A DNA stretch of 64,000 nt, taken from the NCBI GenBank assembly GCA_030550585.1, contig JAUQPB010000002.1, forward strand, positions 20,001 to 84,000, in the 5' to 3' direction. The notes beneath the pieces are model-generated. The model saw only the letters and a program-made list of their open reading frames with translations, was not told the origin of the DNA and searched no databases. This stretch comes from Thermoproteota archaeon. GTDB taxonomy: Archaea > Thermoproteota > Thermoprotei_A > Sulfolobales > Ignisphaeraceae. The translations under genes and the position numbers were made by a program. Shown here in pieces: positions 43,717-54,402 of this stretch. Each line of letters begins with the position of its first letter. The first letter of the stretch is position 1.

Positions 43717-44956
43717 AGATGGTTATTTGAAAGAGATAATGGTGTTAGTTAATAAAGGTATTGTTGAAAGAAGATTTAACTATATCGACAAGAATCTATG
43801 TAGAGATTATGAATGTATAGATCTTCGTGCTAAAGGCATACTTCTCCCAGGGTTCATAGATATCCACGTACATTTACGTGGACTTAAACTTAGTTATAAA
43901 GAAGATGAAGAAAGCGGTACGAAGGCTGCTTCTAGAGGTGGTTTTACAGCTGTTGTAGATATGCCTAACACTTTACCACGAATAGATAACAAACAAGCTC
44001 TTCAAGAAAAAATAGAAGCACTTAAGCTAAAGAGTAGAGTTGATTTTGGAATCTATGTATCTCCAGCAAAAGACTATAGGGAAATGTATGACATGTTGTA
44101 TGAAGAAGGTGTTGTAGGTGTAAAATTCTTTCCTCAAGATCTTCACCTATTCCCCAAGATCCTCAATATTACTAGTTCCAGAGATCTAAATAGAATAGTG
44201 ATTGTTCATGCAGAACATCCATATATGGTGAATGATTGTGAAGCTGGTTCTAGATGGATGTGTAGACCTATTGAAAGCGAGCTTTCAGCTCTAGATATTG
44301 TTCACATGCATGTTAAAGAAAATATGAAGATCCATATCACACATATAACAAATGTTCTAACACTATCTTTAGCAAAAAGATATAAATTCACTACAGATAC
44401 TTGTCCACACTATCTCTACTTAGATTCTTCTCACGAGAAGGAAATGGGCTGTATAGCTAAAGTAAATCCTCCTCTTAGAACTCCTTCAACAAGATACTCA
44501 TTATTGAAACTACTGAAAGCATTTGATGCAGTTTCCTCTGATCATGCGCCTCACAGTTTCGATGAAAAACTTCTTGATTTCTCGATGTGTCCATCAGGTA
44601 TAGCTTCTCTAGAATTGACTGCTTCCTTAATCCTAAACTTAGTAAATTTAGGTGCTATAGATCTAGATGACGCTGTAAAGCTCTTATCTCGAGGTCCCTC
44701 CAAAATACTTGGACTCAAGAGATGGGGATGTACGTATATTGGTTGTATAGCTAGTTATACTGTAGTGGATATGAATAAAGAATTTCGTGTTGATCCTGAA
44801 ACATTTTATTCGAAATCTAGATTTTCGCCCTACAAAAAGAATGTATTAAAGGGTGTAGCTACAGCAACTATAGTCAGAGGCGGTATTGTTTATATCGATG
44901 AAGGATATGAAGAGAAAATCGAACCTGAACCTTTAACAAAGTTTATGGTGAATTAA
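43685..44956 (+). CDS. pyrC: Dihydroorotase, copy 2
   Basis: GFIDIHVHLRGL, GVKFFPQDL, VHAEHP, SSDHAPHS. Confidence 0.93.
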   Translation: MERLIIAKTYEDGYLKEIMVLVNKGIVERRFNYIDKNLCRDYECIDLRAKGILLPGFIDIHVHLRGLKLSYKEDEESGTKAASRGGFTAVVDMPNTLPRIDNKQALQEKIEALKLKSRVDFGIYVSPAKDYREMYDMLYEEGVVGVKFFPQDLHLFPKILNITSSRDLNRIVIVHAEHPYMVNDCEAGSRWMCRPIESELSALDIVHMHVKENMKIHITHITNVLTLSLAKRYKFTTDTCPHYLYLDSSHEKEMGCIAKVNPPLRTPSTRYSLLKLLKAFDAVSSDHAPHSFDEKLLDFSMCPSGIASLELTASLILNLVNLGAIDLDDAVKLLSRGPSKILGLKRWGCTYIGCIASYTVVDMNKEFRVDPETFYSKSRFSPYKKNVLKGVATATIVRGGIVYIDEGYEEKIEPEPLTKFMVN

Positions 44957-44958
44957 TT

Positions 44959-45864
44959 GTGCTGGAAACAGTTGTAGCCACAATAAGTCTTAGACATCCT
45001 GTAATGAATGCTAGTGGTATACTTGGAACACATAGAGAACATATATCAAGACTTGTAAGTTATGGATTAGCTGCTGTAGTTACAAAGACCATAACCCCAG
45101 AACCTAGGGAAGGTTATAATCCACCAATAATAGTTGAGCTACCTACAGGTGGATTAATTAATGCTGTAGGTCTAGAGAATCCTGGCAAAAATGTTATTAA
45201 AGAGCTTGTAGAGGAAGCTAAAAAATATAGCATACCTATTATAGTTAGTATTGGCGGTAGAAATGAAGATGAATTCATTGAGGTTGCTGTAGAAGCAGAT
45301 ATGAATAAAGCTGATGCTGTAGAGCTTAACTTAAGTTGTCCTCATACCAAAGGATATGGTGTCGAGATAGGGGTAGATCCTAAAAATGTGTACTCAGTAG
45401 TTAAAGCAGTTGTTTCAACAATAAAGATACCTGTTGTAGCTAAACTAGGGTTAAGCGATAGAGTAGTTGAATCAGCAGAAAAAGCATTAGAGGCAGGAGC
45501 CAAAGGTTTAACGCTCATAAACACAATAAAGGCTATATATATAGATGTATATTCTTTAAAGCCTGTATTAACGAATATCTATGGAGGTCTTTCTGGTACC
45601 CCAATACATCCTATAGCTGTCAGAATTGTCTATGATGTGTATAAAGAAACTAAAGCCGATATAATAGGATGTGGAGGGGTAGTAAACTGGCAAACAGCAG
45701 CAGAAATGATTCTAGCTGGAGCAAAAGCTATTCAAGTAGGAACAGCATTAATGCGTGATCCAAAGAGAATTGTAGAAGATATAGTTAAAGGATTGAGTGA
45801 ATGGCTAGAAACAATAGGAATAAAAGAAATTTCACAAGCAGTTGGTCTCGCTCATAAGGTGTAA
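44959..45864 (+). CDS. pyrD: Dihydroorotate dehydrogenase, copy 2
   Basis: HPVMNASGILGTH, NLSCPHTKGYGVEIG, IIGCGGVVNW. Confidence 0.93.
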   Translation: MLETVVATISLRHPVMNASGILGTHREHISRLVSYGLAAVVTKTITPEPREGYNPPIIVELPTGGLINAVGLENPGKNVIKELVEEAKKYSIPIIVSIGGRNEDEFIEVAVEADMNKADAVELNLSCPHTKGYGVEIGVDPKNVYSVVKAVVSTIKIPVVAKLGLSDRVVESAEKALEAGAKGLTLINTIKAIYIDVYSLKPVLTNIYGGLSGTPIHPIAVRIVYDVYKETKADIIGCGGVVNWQTAAEMILAGAKAIQVGTALMRDPKRIVEDIVKGLSEWLETIGIKEISQAVGLAHKV

Positions 45865-46702
45865 AGATGTGTCTATACTCGTTATATCAACATTAAACAC
45901 GAATTTAGCGATGGAGATAAATCGATACATTAAAGAGTTGAGTAATAAATATTCATATATAGTGACATATGTATGGGAATACTTGCCTCAACACTCTCTA
46001 GAGATACAATATTTCCATAAACCATTGGCTAAACTCGAGAAAGACTTTGAACAAATAGTAAAACTAAAGGAATTGATAGTATTTGTGAACACTATTTGCA
46101 TAGATTCTGTAAGACAACAATTAATGAATTACATAGACAGTAAAGTGGATAACGTTGTACTAATTGATTATTGTCTCAATCATGTTTCTTGTTATAAGAA
46201 TCTACTATCGCTACCTCCGTATATTACTATCGTAAAAACATTCATAGACCGTATAACCACAATTTTTTCAAATATCGACGAAATATTGATACGTATAAAG
46301 ATATGCAGAGAATGCTTGAAGACTCTTTCTATTCTACATAATATCGATACTATCAAGACTATAGATCTGTTCCAAGAACTAATAAGACAAGTTATTAAAA
46401 ATCATTACAGAATAGAAATTTCAATTAATACGATTACAGAATTTCTTTTAACTGCAAGAGGGATAGTGAAGGGGTACAGAGAAGAGAGAGCATATATGTA
46501 TAGAGTTGAGATATCTGAAGAACATACGAATAAAAGCTACATGCTACAACTTTTAGCAATCCTATTGTTAATAACCGATGGATATAATAAAGCTATGAGA
46601 AACATCTGCATCTCAGACATTGGTCTAGATGAAGGACTTTACTCAATCTTCTTTGCATATCTTGTTAAACATGGTGCAAACATCTCTGTGAATATACTCT
46701 AG
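45842..46702 (+). CDS. Uncharacterised protein at the end of pyr operon 2
   Basis: 286-aa ORF overlapping pyrD2 stop; same position as 26894-27577. Confidence 0.55.
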   Translation: MVSLIRCKDVSILVISTLNTNLAMEINRYIKELSNKYSYIVTYVWEYLPQHSLEIQYFHKPLAKLEKDFEQIVKLKELIVFVNTICIDSVRQQLMNYIDSKVDNVVLIDYCLNHVSCYKNLLSLPPYITIVKTFIDRITTIFSNIDEILIRIKICRECLKTLSILHNIDTIKTIDLFQELIRQVIKNHYRIEISINTITEFLLTARGIVKGYREERAYMYRVEISEEHTNKSYMLQLLAILLLITDGYNKAMRNICISDIGLDEGLYSIFFAYLVKHGANISVNIL

Positions 46703-46887
46703 ATAACGTTATATTAATGATGTAGCGACACAATACTTTTAATTGCTAAATACTAGCTAAAGATGTTTCACAATATATAGTGTTGTTTCAAAATCCTATA
46801 GAATTACTTCTATTGAGGCAATTTTAATTTATTTACCAGCTATAGACATATTTACCGATACAAGGATAAATAGTTTGGGATAACGAT

Positions 46888-49392
46888 ATGGAGTCTAAAA
46901 AACGTATAGCCATATATGTGGTAGTGATAATTGTTTTGGCTAGCATTACTATATATAGCTATTATTATCTAGTGAGAGAAAAAGATAAAGAGATAACTCC
47001 AAAGACATTACCAACAGAATCCATATCTCTAGTCACAGAAACAATACTTGTGGAGATTTCAACACCTACAACGAATACCATCAAAGAAGAGGAAGATATC
47101 ACAAAAACTACATTAACTACACCTACAACTTTTCCACAAGAAACGATAACCACAGTTATTAACCATACTACTAGTCAACCACCTTTATATCACCTATCGA
47201 CAGAAACCTTTCCACAGGAAAAGGGTTTAGCTATGAATATAATCTATTATCCCAAAACAGTTATTTCGTGTTACGAGAAAATCGAAGTAATGTTCAATAT
47301 ATCGAACCTAATGTACAGAAATCCATACAACTCAAGCGACATAGATGTTGTAGGATACATCTATACACCAAATAACGAGGTTATCAAAATTCCAGCGTTC
47401 TACACAAGGAACTACACGATTCAAAGTATGGGATCGAGGGAACATATAGTTTTATTCAATACGCCACCTCTCTGGGCATTACGTTTTACACCAAAAGTCT
47501 CTGGAGAATATAGGGTAGTTATAGAGGCTAGAAACAGTAGTGGGGTAAAAATTTCGAGTGAAGAGCTGAAGATACAGGTTTCTGAATGTAGAAACAAAAG
47601 AGGATTCATATCAATTGATGAATCAAAGAAATTCTTGGTGTTTGAAGACGGATCTTCAGAAATAATGCTAGGCATAAACTTAGCTTGGCCTCCAAACAAA
47701 CTTGAGGCTATATCCTTCTATAGCTCATGGTTCAAAAGACTTAAAGAACTAGGTGTTAAGGTTGTACGCATAGGTCTTGTTCCATGGTCTCTAAATCTAG
47801 AATGGAGTAATTTGAATCGCTATAGTTTAGCAGATGCAGCAAGAATAGATGAAATCATCAGATTGGCAGAAGAACATGATATCTACATAATATTTGTGTT
47901 TATGTGGCATAACGAACTTGCAGATGATTGGGGAAACAATCCATATAATGCTTTAAGAGGAGGGCCTATAAAGAATCCTGAAGAATTTTGGAGTAATCCC
48001 ATAGCCATAGATATATTCAAGAATAAGGTGAGGTACATAATCGCTAGATGGGGTTATTCGCCACATATACTTGCATGGGAATTAGTCAATGAAGCTGATC
48101 TAACATCAAACTTCTTTAGCATTAGAGATGCTTTTGTTAATTGGGTTAAAGAGATAAGTAGTTATGTAAAGTTACTTGATCCCTATAAACGACCTGTAAC
48201 TGTAAATCTTGCAGACTATAACTCAGAACCAAGAGTATGGAACATAGAGAGTATAGATTTGATAACAGTCCATAGATATGGACCCACAGGGTTTAAGGAT
48301 ATAGGATCCTCAATACCAAGTATAATAGATTCTCTATGGAATACCTATAGAAAGCCTGTAGTGATAACAGAGTTTGGTGTAGATTATAGATGGATAGGGA
48401 TGCAGGGATTTACCGGAATTCCGTATTGGGCTATAGATAGAGAAGGTATAGGTCTTCATGAAGGATTATGGAGTTCCACTTTATCAGGATCTCCTATATC
48501 GGCCATGAGCTGGTGGTGGGATACACAAATAGAGAGATACAACCTGTTCTATCACTTTAAAGCTTTATCTGAATTCCTAAAAGGTGTTGACCCAGTAAAA
48601 GGAAGACTAAGTAGATTAAATGTATATGTAGAATCAGCTTCAACTATCGAAGGCAATACAACTTCCTTAATACTTTATCCAAGTGCTGGATGGATCTGGG
48701 TTTCACCAGTAAAACAGAACATCTACACTATACACCCTAACGGAAAGATAGAGGGTGATACATCGCTACTTAGTGGCTTTGTGTACGGTAAAGGACATAA
48801 CCAGCGGACTCTGAATCCCATATTCATAGTTACGTTTCTCGATAGAGGTAGAATGATCTTGAATGTAAATTCTGTAGGAAGAGGATCAGCAGTAGTATCG
48901 ATATATGTCAATAACACAAAGATAGAGGAGAAAGTGTTACCCGATATAGATGGTAAAAGTGATGAAGATGCTAATGAGTATAATATCGACATTACAATAG
49001 ATTTTGAACCTGGCACATATGAGATTAGAATAGATAATGAAGGTACAGATTGGTATACATGGAACTACATAGTATTCGAAAACACTATATACGCTTCAGC
49101 AAAGGTGCAGGCAATAGGTTTAGGTAATAAGAGTTTTGCAATAATGTGGATAAGGAATACAGACTTTAACTGGTGGAATTATGCAGTATTAAACAAATCA
49201 CCTATACCTCTAAAGAATGTAGTGATTTCAGTAGAAGGTTTAGAAGATGGTATGTATGTAGTTGAGTTTTGGGATACATTTAGAGGAGAAGTAGTAGAAA
49301 GTAAAGAGGTAATGGTTACTCAAGGAAAAGCACGCATATCAATAGATAGTTTAGAGAAGGATCTAGCTTTAAAGATGTATAAAACAGAGTAA
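46888..49392 (+). CDS. Secreted/membrane-anchored GH5-like glycoside hydrolase, multidomain
   Basis: N-terminal TM, Thr-rich linker, TIM-barrel signatures AWELVNEAD and VVITEFGVDYRW, C-terminal accessory domains. Confidence 0.8.
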   Translation: MESKKRIAIYVVVIIVLASITIYSYYYLVREKDKEITPKTLPTESISLVTETILVEISTPTTNTIKEEEDITKTTLTTPTTFPQETITTVINHTTSQPPLYHLSTETFPQEKGLAMNIIYYPKTVISCYEKIEVMFNISNLMYRNPYNSSDIDVVGYIYTPNNEVIKIPAFYTRNYTIQSMGSREHIVLFNTPPLWALRFTPKVSGEYRVVIEARNSSGVKISSEELKIQVSECRNKRGFISIDESKKFLVFEDGSSEIMLGINLAWPPNKLEAISFYSSWFKRLKELGVKVVRIGLVPWSLNLEWSNLNRYSLADAARIDEIIRLAEEHDIYIIFVFMWHNELADDWGNNPYNALRGGPIKNPEEFWSNPIAIDIFKNKVRYIIARWGYSPHILAWELVNEADLTSNFFSIRDAFVNWVKEISSYVKLLDPYKRPVTVNLADYNSEPRVWNIESIDLITVHRYGPTGFKDIGSSIPSIIDSLWNTYRKPVVITEFGVDYRWIGMQGFTGIPYWAIDREGIGLHEGLWSSTLSGSPISAMSWWWDTQIERYNLFYHFKALSEFLKGVDPVKGRLSRLNVYVESASTIEGNTTSLILYPSAGWIWVSPVKQNIYTIHPNGKIEGDTSLLSGFVYGKGHNQRTLNPIFIVTFLDRGRMILNVNSVGRGSAVVSIYVNNTKIEEKVLPDIDGKSDEDANEYNIDITIDFEPGTYEIRIDNEGTDWYTWNYIVFENTIYASAKVQAIGLGNKSFAIMWIRNTDFNWWNYAVLNKSPIPLKNVVISVEGLEDGMYVVEFWDTFRGEVVESKEVMVTQGKARISIDSLEKDLALKMYKTE

Positions 49393-49674
49393 ATATAGAA
49401 TACAAAGCAGATACCAATGTTTCAACACTTTTATTATCTATTTTGTTTGTATTCACAATATCTCTACATAATATTACAATATTGAACTCTATAGATGGTC
49501 GGATACCAATAGATATATTTAATAAGGCTCTCTACATGTATAGTTTATGTTACATTTATCAAAATCATTAATTAGGTGATTTATAGAATATGAATAGGGT
49601 GTATCTATTTCCTAACTTCTGTGAAGAACAATCATAACCTCGGAGAACCCGAGATTGTTGAAAAACGCTGAGAG

Positions 49675-50322
49675 TTAAGCAGAGCGTTTCTTGTACATGT
49701 AGGAGTAGTTTGTTAAGTCTATAACCTTAGATGTATCCGTTTTGTATCGGTGTTCTTGTCTTAATGTTATAATTACATGTAAACCCATCTTGCTTAAATT
49801 CTCGAGAATTTCAGGGAATATGTATTCTGATGCATATTCGTCAAGATAGTTAAGAGGATCATCTATTATGGTTATAGGGGCTTTTACTAGTAAAGTGGTA
49901 ACCAACATTACTCTTCTCCTTTGCCCCATTGAGAGTTCTCTTAATCTAGCTTTTTGAGCATGGGTAAGACTGACTATCTCCAGCGCTTTTTCAGCCTCGC
50001 TTCTTTCCACGGGTTTCATGTACATGTATGGAACCAGCCTTAAGTAGTCAATAACCCTCAACTCTAGGGGCAAATCCACGTCCTCGGGAACGTAGTATAT
50101 GTCTTTCCTATGTTTTGTTATGTCAACTCCGTTAAAGGTGATCTTACCTCGTAAAGGAGGTAGAAGAGTTGCAAGCGTTCTTGCAAGTGTGGTTTTACCA
50201 ACACCGTTGGGACCAACAAAGATCAGAATATCATTCGCGTTAACGCTAAAGTTTAATACCCCAATAACCGGAATCTTACCATATCCGCATACTAGATCAG
50301 TTGCTTGTAACATGTTCATCAC
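49675..50322 (-). CDS. ABC transporter ATP-binding protein
   Basis: GPNGVGKTTLARTLATLLPP Walker A, LSMGQRRRVMLVTTLLVKAPITIIDDP. Confidence 0.9.
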   Translation of the reverse strand: MMNMLQATDLVCGYGKIPVIGVLNFSVNANDILIFVGPNGVGKTTLARTLATLLPPLRGKITFNGVDITKHRKDIYYVPEDVDLPLELRVIDYLRLVPYMYMKPVERSEAEKALEIVSLTHAQKARLRELSMGQRRRVMLVTTLLVKAPITIIDDPLNYLDEYASEYIFPEILENLSKMGLHVIITLRQEHRYKTDTSKVIDLTNYSYMYKKRSA

Positions 50323-50788
50323 CCATCAATCCCAATATACCACTTAAATCGAATACAATGTTGATTGACTGAAGTAGAAGAGGTATAAGAGCAAGGAAGT
50401 ATTCTGGATAGTACTTCAACACTATTAACCCAATCATGGACGGAACTAGAGGCCCTGAAACTGTTGCTAAATACAATCTCTCCAGGGGTACATAATCTAG
50501 GGGCTCTAATCGTATCATATGGTTGCTGAGCATAACAGATACATCGATGTCTAGTATCGCGAAATGAACAAGCTCGTGTAGGAGCGTTCCTGCAATAAAC
50601 AATGCTATTATGGCAATTGACGATAATATAAAGCTTAACCCTAAGTCAAGTGATGCCCATGTCATCATAATAGAGCCTATTGTGCAAGTCAATGCAAGGA
50701 GAATAGTTGGCTTACTTACGAGTAGGTGTTTTAGAATTAAGCTTACAAATAGACTGTATTTTCTTTTCTTTACAACTGCTTTAGCCAT
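50297..50788 (-). CDS. Integral membrane putative zincin-like protein (HELVH)
   Basis: AGTLLHELVHFAILDIDV inside a multi-TM protein (DUF3267/M50-like). Confidence 0.65.
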   Translation of the reverse strand: MAKAVVKKRKYSLFVSLILKHLLVSKPTILLALTCTIGSIMMTWASLDLGLSFILSSIAIIALFIAGTLLHELVHFAILDIDVSVMLSNHMIRLEPLDYVPLERLYLATVSGPLVPSMIGLIVLKYYPEYFLALIPLLLQSINIVFDLSGILGLMGDEHVTSN

Positions 50789-52167
50789 GGAATCACCTTG
50801 TATCTTATAAAATATCCAACCTTAACAGGCAAATCGTAAAATAAAATAGAGATGATGAACACCGATATGGTGTATGCAACAGCCATCGTGGTAAGATAAT
50901 TTTGTACTATTTTTTGTACTATTATCCGCCCCATGAGCGTGCCCACGATAAGGTAAAACATAAAACACTTAATAATCTCAAAGTCTTTTTCAACTCTATT
51001 AAGCGTGAACATTCCTGCTAGCAATCCTGTAGTTAAAATGAGTATGGGAACACCTTCTAGCTCGATTAAGCCAAAAACGTGGAGAACGCTGTATATGACT
51101 AATGCATATAACCAACCAAATGAGAAAACAGAAATAACGTTCAATACCCTTGTAGAAAACCTTGTATTCGTAAGGAATTTAACGTAATGCATGTATGAAT
51201 CAATGTACCTATCCACGACATTTAACAATGGAGGAACTACGAACATAGCTAGACTCCCGAAAAGACTGCCGAGCATCAATGCAAGTAGTGTTTCCTCGTC
51301 AAAACCTAAATCACGAACATTGGTTGTTACACCTCCTACGCTTATAGATAGTATTACCTTCTCCCCAAGTGCGAGCTTCCCGAGAGCTATGAGTAGAAAT
51401 AGAAACGCAGTAGTTGCGAGTATGTATGGACTGAATGATGCGTATCCAAGGCTTCTTAACACTTCAACTTTTGGAATTTTACTCATGAAAAGGTCGGTTA
51501 GTATCTTAATCAGTACTGGTGAAATCGAGTAAGCGATCAACACCAAAAGTAAACTCAAAGGTATCGAGATTACCATGCTAATGCCCAGTATTATTATCGA
51601 TAATAGTGATGACACGGTTGCTGTAATCCTTATGTTATGCCAGGACGCTATCAAGAATCCAAGGAGAAGTATGTATGTTGTGAAGAATATGTACATATTC
51701 AATGGGAGCTTCAGAACATGGATGTTTAACACGAACAGAAGTGAAAGAGGAAGAATCAACAACATGTAGTTGAACACGGAAAATAGAAGACTAACATCTT
51801 GTACCTTAGCGATGGGGTGCTGGTACAACTTAAGCTTTTTAAAAGAATTAAACCTGTTGATATATAGAAATCCTACTAACAGGAAGAGGAATATGCTGAA
51901 CGTGATGTAACCACTAATTATTCTCAATCTATGGGTAATGTCTAATTCTGTCAGGATGTCTAAGTACTTAGTGAGCTCTTTTCGTATATATAGCTCGTTA
52001 GCAATGAAGGAAAATATGATACTTAGCGGAAATAAGTAATCTTGTATTACGAGTAAAAAGTAACATCTAAAAAGGAAAAATATTGGGAGAAAAATATAAA
52101 AAATCTTCTTACATTTATTCATATTCGACATTACCTGCACTTGCAATTTAGAGTAACGAAGAGCCAT
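50770..52167 (-). CDS. Large multi-TM membrane protein, putative permease of the adjacent ABC ATPase
   Basis: 465-aa hydrophobic ORF overlapping its neighbours on both sides. Confidence 0.65.
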   Translation of the reverse strand: MALRYSKLQVQVMSNMNKCKKIFYIFLPIFFLFRCYFLLVIQDYLFPLSIIFSFIANELYIRKELTKYLDILTELDITHRLRIISGYITFSIFLFLLVGFLYINRFNSFKKLKLYQHPIAKVQDVSLLFSVFNYMLLILPLSLLFVLNIHVLKLPLNMYIFFTTYILLLGFLIASWHNIRITATVSSLLSIIILGISMVISIPLSLLLVLIAYSISPVLIKILTDLFMSKIPKVEVLRSLGYASFSPYILATTAFLFLLIALGKLALGEKVILSISVGGVTTNVRDLGFDEETLLALMLGSLFGSLAMFVVPPLLNVVDRYIDSYMHYVKFLTNTRFSTRVLNVISVFSFGWLYALVIYSVLHVFGLIELEGVPILILTTGLLAGMFTLNRVEKDFEIIKCFMFYLIVGTLMGRIIVQKIVQNYLTTMAVAYTISVFIISILFYDLPVKVGYFIRYKVIPWLKQL

Positions 52168-52583
52168 GAAATAGAAACACTACACTCTTCGACGTCACCT
52201 TTGCATGTAAGTAAAGGACAGGCTAAACCACAAGTTGCTAGATACACAGCGATGAACACTGCAGCTAGTATCACAATGGTGATTAATACTCCGTAGAGAA
52301 ACAACCTAGTTTTATAGCTTTTACTCGATTGCTTCTTGTGTATTGAGTAAGTAGTTAGAAGCGCTGAAAGTGTGGATAGTGGTATTATAGTGTGGGGGTT
52401 TCCGTGGTAGGAAACAACACAACTGTTGTTCTCGCAATAACTCCCGCTTATATTTATCAGGGGGATTCCCAGCCCGATGATTGATAATAAGACTGACGCA
52501 AGGAAGACTACTTGAGCTATTAAAACTGTTAACATCAAAGTTGTTGCCACGTAATACAGTCCCAGTATTACATGCCTTTTCAT
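52131..52583 (-). CDS. Small membrane protein with Cys-rich C-terminus
   Basis: Two or three TM segments then CGLACPLLTCKGDVEECSVSISWLFVTLNCKCR*. Confidence 0.6.
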   Translation of the reverse strand: MKRHVILGLYYVATTLMLTVLIAQVVFLASVLLSIIGLGIPLINISGSYCENNSCVVSYHGNPHTIIPLSTLSALLTTYSIHKKQSSKSYKTRLFLYGVLITIVILAAVFIAVYLATCGLACPLLTCKGDVEECSVSISWLFVTLNCKCR

Positions 52584-52749
52584 AACCTGCTCTCACCTAC
52601 TGTTAAAATCTCATGTATGAAATAGTTAAAAAATCTTTATGAACGTAGAGTGATCATGAATGTGTATGTTCAACTACATATGCTTAAAATTCGTCTCTTT
52701 TCGCAACTTGTGGTCTACCATAAGGTTGTAGAACTTTCTCCGAAAGCCT

Positions 52750-52935
52750 TCAGGCTGTCTTTAGCGGTCTTGAGCTTCTCTCTGCTCGTTGATTTTGCTT
52801 TCTCCAGGGTACTGCTTGAGAACTCTGGCTAGGTGCTTGGGGACGCTCTTAGGATTTTTGCTGTTTTGCGGTAGGCTTTCTCCTGCTTCCTTAGCTTCAC
52901 AATGTATTTCTCCTTCTTTCTCAAGGAGTAGAATA
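52750..52935 (-). pseudogene. Decayed helix-turn-helix protein remnant
   Basis: Reverse strand reads VKLRKQEKAYRKTAKILRASPST in one frame and ARVLKQYPGESKINEQREAQDR in another. Confidence 0.4.
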
Positions 52936-53161
52936 ACGTTTTCGGACACTTTTACTATCTGATTACTGTCTTACTGTTACTTATCACGTTATTTTACTAT
53001 TTATTGCTATTGCTCCTGTTGATTTATCCATCCTCTGCAACTCTATTCTGCTACTCTGCGAACAGAAAAACCATCCATGTAAAACACTCTCCTCACATAA
53101 AACCCTGTATCCTGTGTTTTGCATGATTGGTAACATGTCTTCATCATGAATCAGCTAGTTT

Positions 53162-53749
53162 ATGTCTAGACGATTAATCCATGGAATCCTCGGTTTACCC
53201 AACTCGCCTAAGTTCCTTAAGCTGTATCAATTTCACTTTCAATTCTTTCCATTATATTCAACGAAAACAATATCAAATAAAGTTACTATATTACTAGCTA
53301 TATTTAAATTTAATGGGAAATGGTATGCAATTACATCAAGTTTTACAGCTGGAACCATACTATGGGAGATAGAGGATCCTACATCAACGGTTTTTACCTA
53401 TGTTAAAACAATATTCGAGAAAGGTCGTGAAAATCCCTGCATATATCCTGTTACTACATCTAATGGCGAAATAAGGTTCATGATGTCATTGGCCACAGAT
53501 ACAGAATTTGGTAGTCGTCATAAAATCTATGTATTTGACACACACTTCAACCTTTTGGAGGAATACGACATCATTACATATAGAGTTTAGTCAGCAGGAC
53601 AATCATTTTACCTAGATCCATGGTACATCTACATAAATCAAGATCAATCTCCCACAAGAACTTTTCAAAACTCAGGTATATGGCCTGGAGCATATATAGA
53701 GATATATAGACTTAAGACAAACTATAGATACTACATTGAGGAGAAATAG
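53162..53749 (+). pseudogene. Hypothetical protein interrupted by an in-frame TAG at 53588-53590
   Basis: ORF 53162-53590 continues in frame as SAGQSFYLDPWYIYINQDQSPTRTFQNSGIWPGAYIEIYRLKTNYRYYIEEK*. Confidence 0.45.
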
Positions 53750-53819
53750 AATCCTACAGATCAGTCTCAGCGATATAATTGATACTTTAGTAAAATATAG
53801 TTGAATGTAGTTCTATTGC

Positions 53820-53980
53820 TGGAGCCGCCGGCGGGATTTGAACCCGCGACCACCGGCTTACAAGGCTTGTTCATATATATGTTGATTTGCATGAGCGATA
53901 TTTGTTGCATGCAATATCTAGTTGCAGATGTATTTGTTTTATGTCAAAGATTCTCTGATAAGCTTTTCGATGTATCTGGG
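53820..53980 (-). repeat. 161-bp inverted copy of integrase 3' end plus tRNA-Thr 3' half
   Basis: Reverse complement matches 56292-56452 with one mismatch (53849 versus 56423). Confidence 0.92.
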
Positions 53981-54095
53981 CTGTTTTCTTCTTGATGTTT
54001 TTAGGAAATGTTTATAAGCGTTGTTTCTATTAATGTTTATTAAGGTAATTCATGTCTGAAAAGTTGCTGAGACCCTACTCGTTTCGGGTAGACCT

Positions 54096-54350
54096 TTGAA
54101 GAGCACTAGCTTCTACTGGAGGAAGAAGATAGCGGATTACCAGTCCACTTTGAACAAGTACGAGTTAAAGACCTCTAGGAGGCTTAGGAGAATGTACAAA
54201 AAATGGAGAAAACAGATCAGGAACTACGTAAACTGGGTTGTGAGGAGCGCTATGGAGTGGTTGTACTGGAGAAGAGTATCAAGAGTGGTAGTTGGCCATC
54301 CAAAGTACATAGCTCAAAACAGCAGTAAAAGCTCCAAGATCACCAGATGA
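54096..54350 (+). pseudogene. IS200/IS605-type TnpB (OrfB) fragment
   Basis: YQSTLNKYELKTSRRLRRMYKKWRKQIRNYVNWVVRSAMEWLYWRRVSRVVVGHPKYIAQN resembles the TnpB central region. Confidence 0.65.
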
Positions 54351-54402
54351 GAACCATAACACTTATTAACTCGCTAAGTATGTAGGATACCGAGGTGGGA
54401 AC

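Noticed and set aside
49620-49665. Hairpin CAATC...CTCGG-AGAA-CCCGAGATTG after the ABC ATPase gene
   Set aside because: Probably a simple terminator-like or chance stem; no further support.
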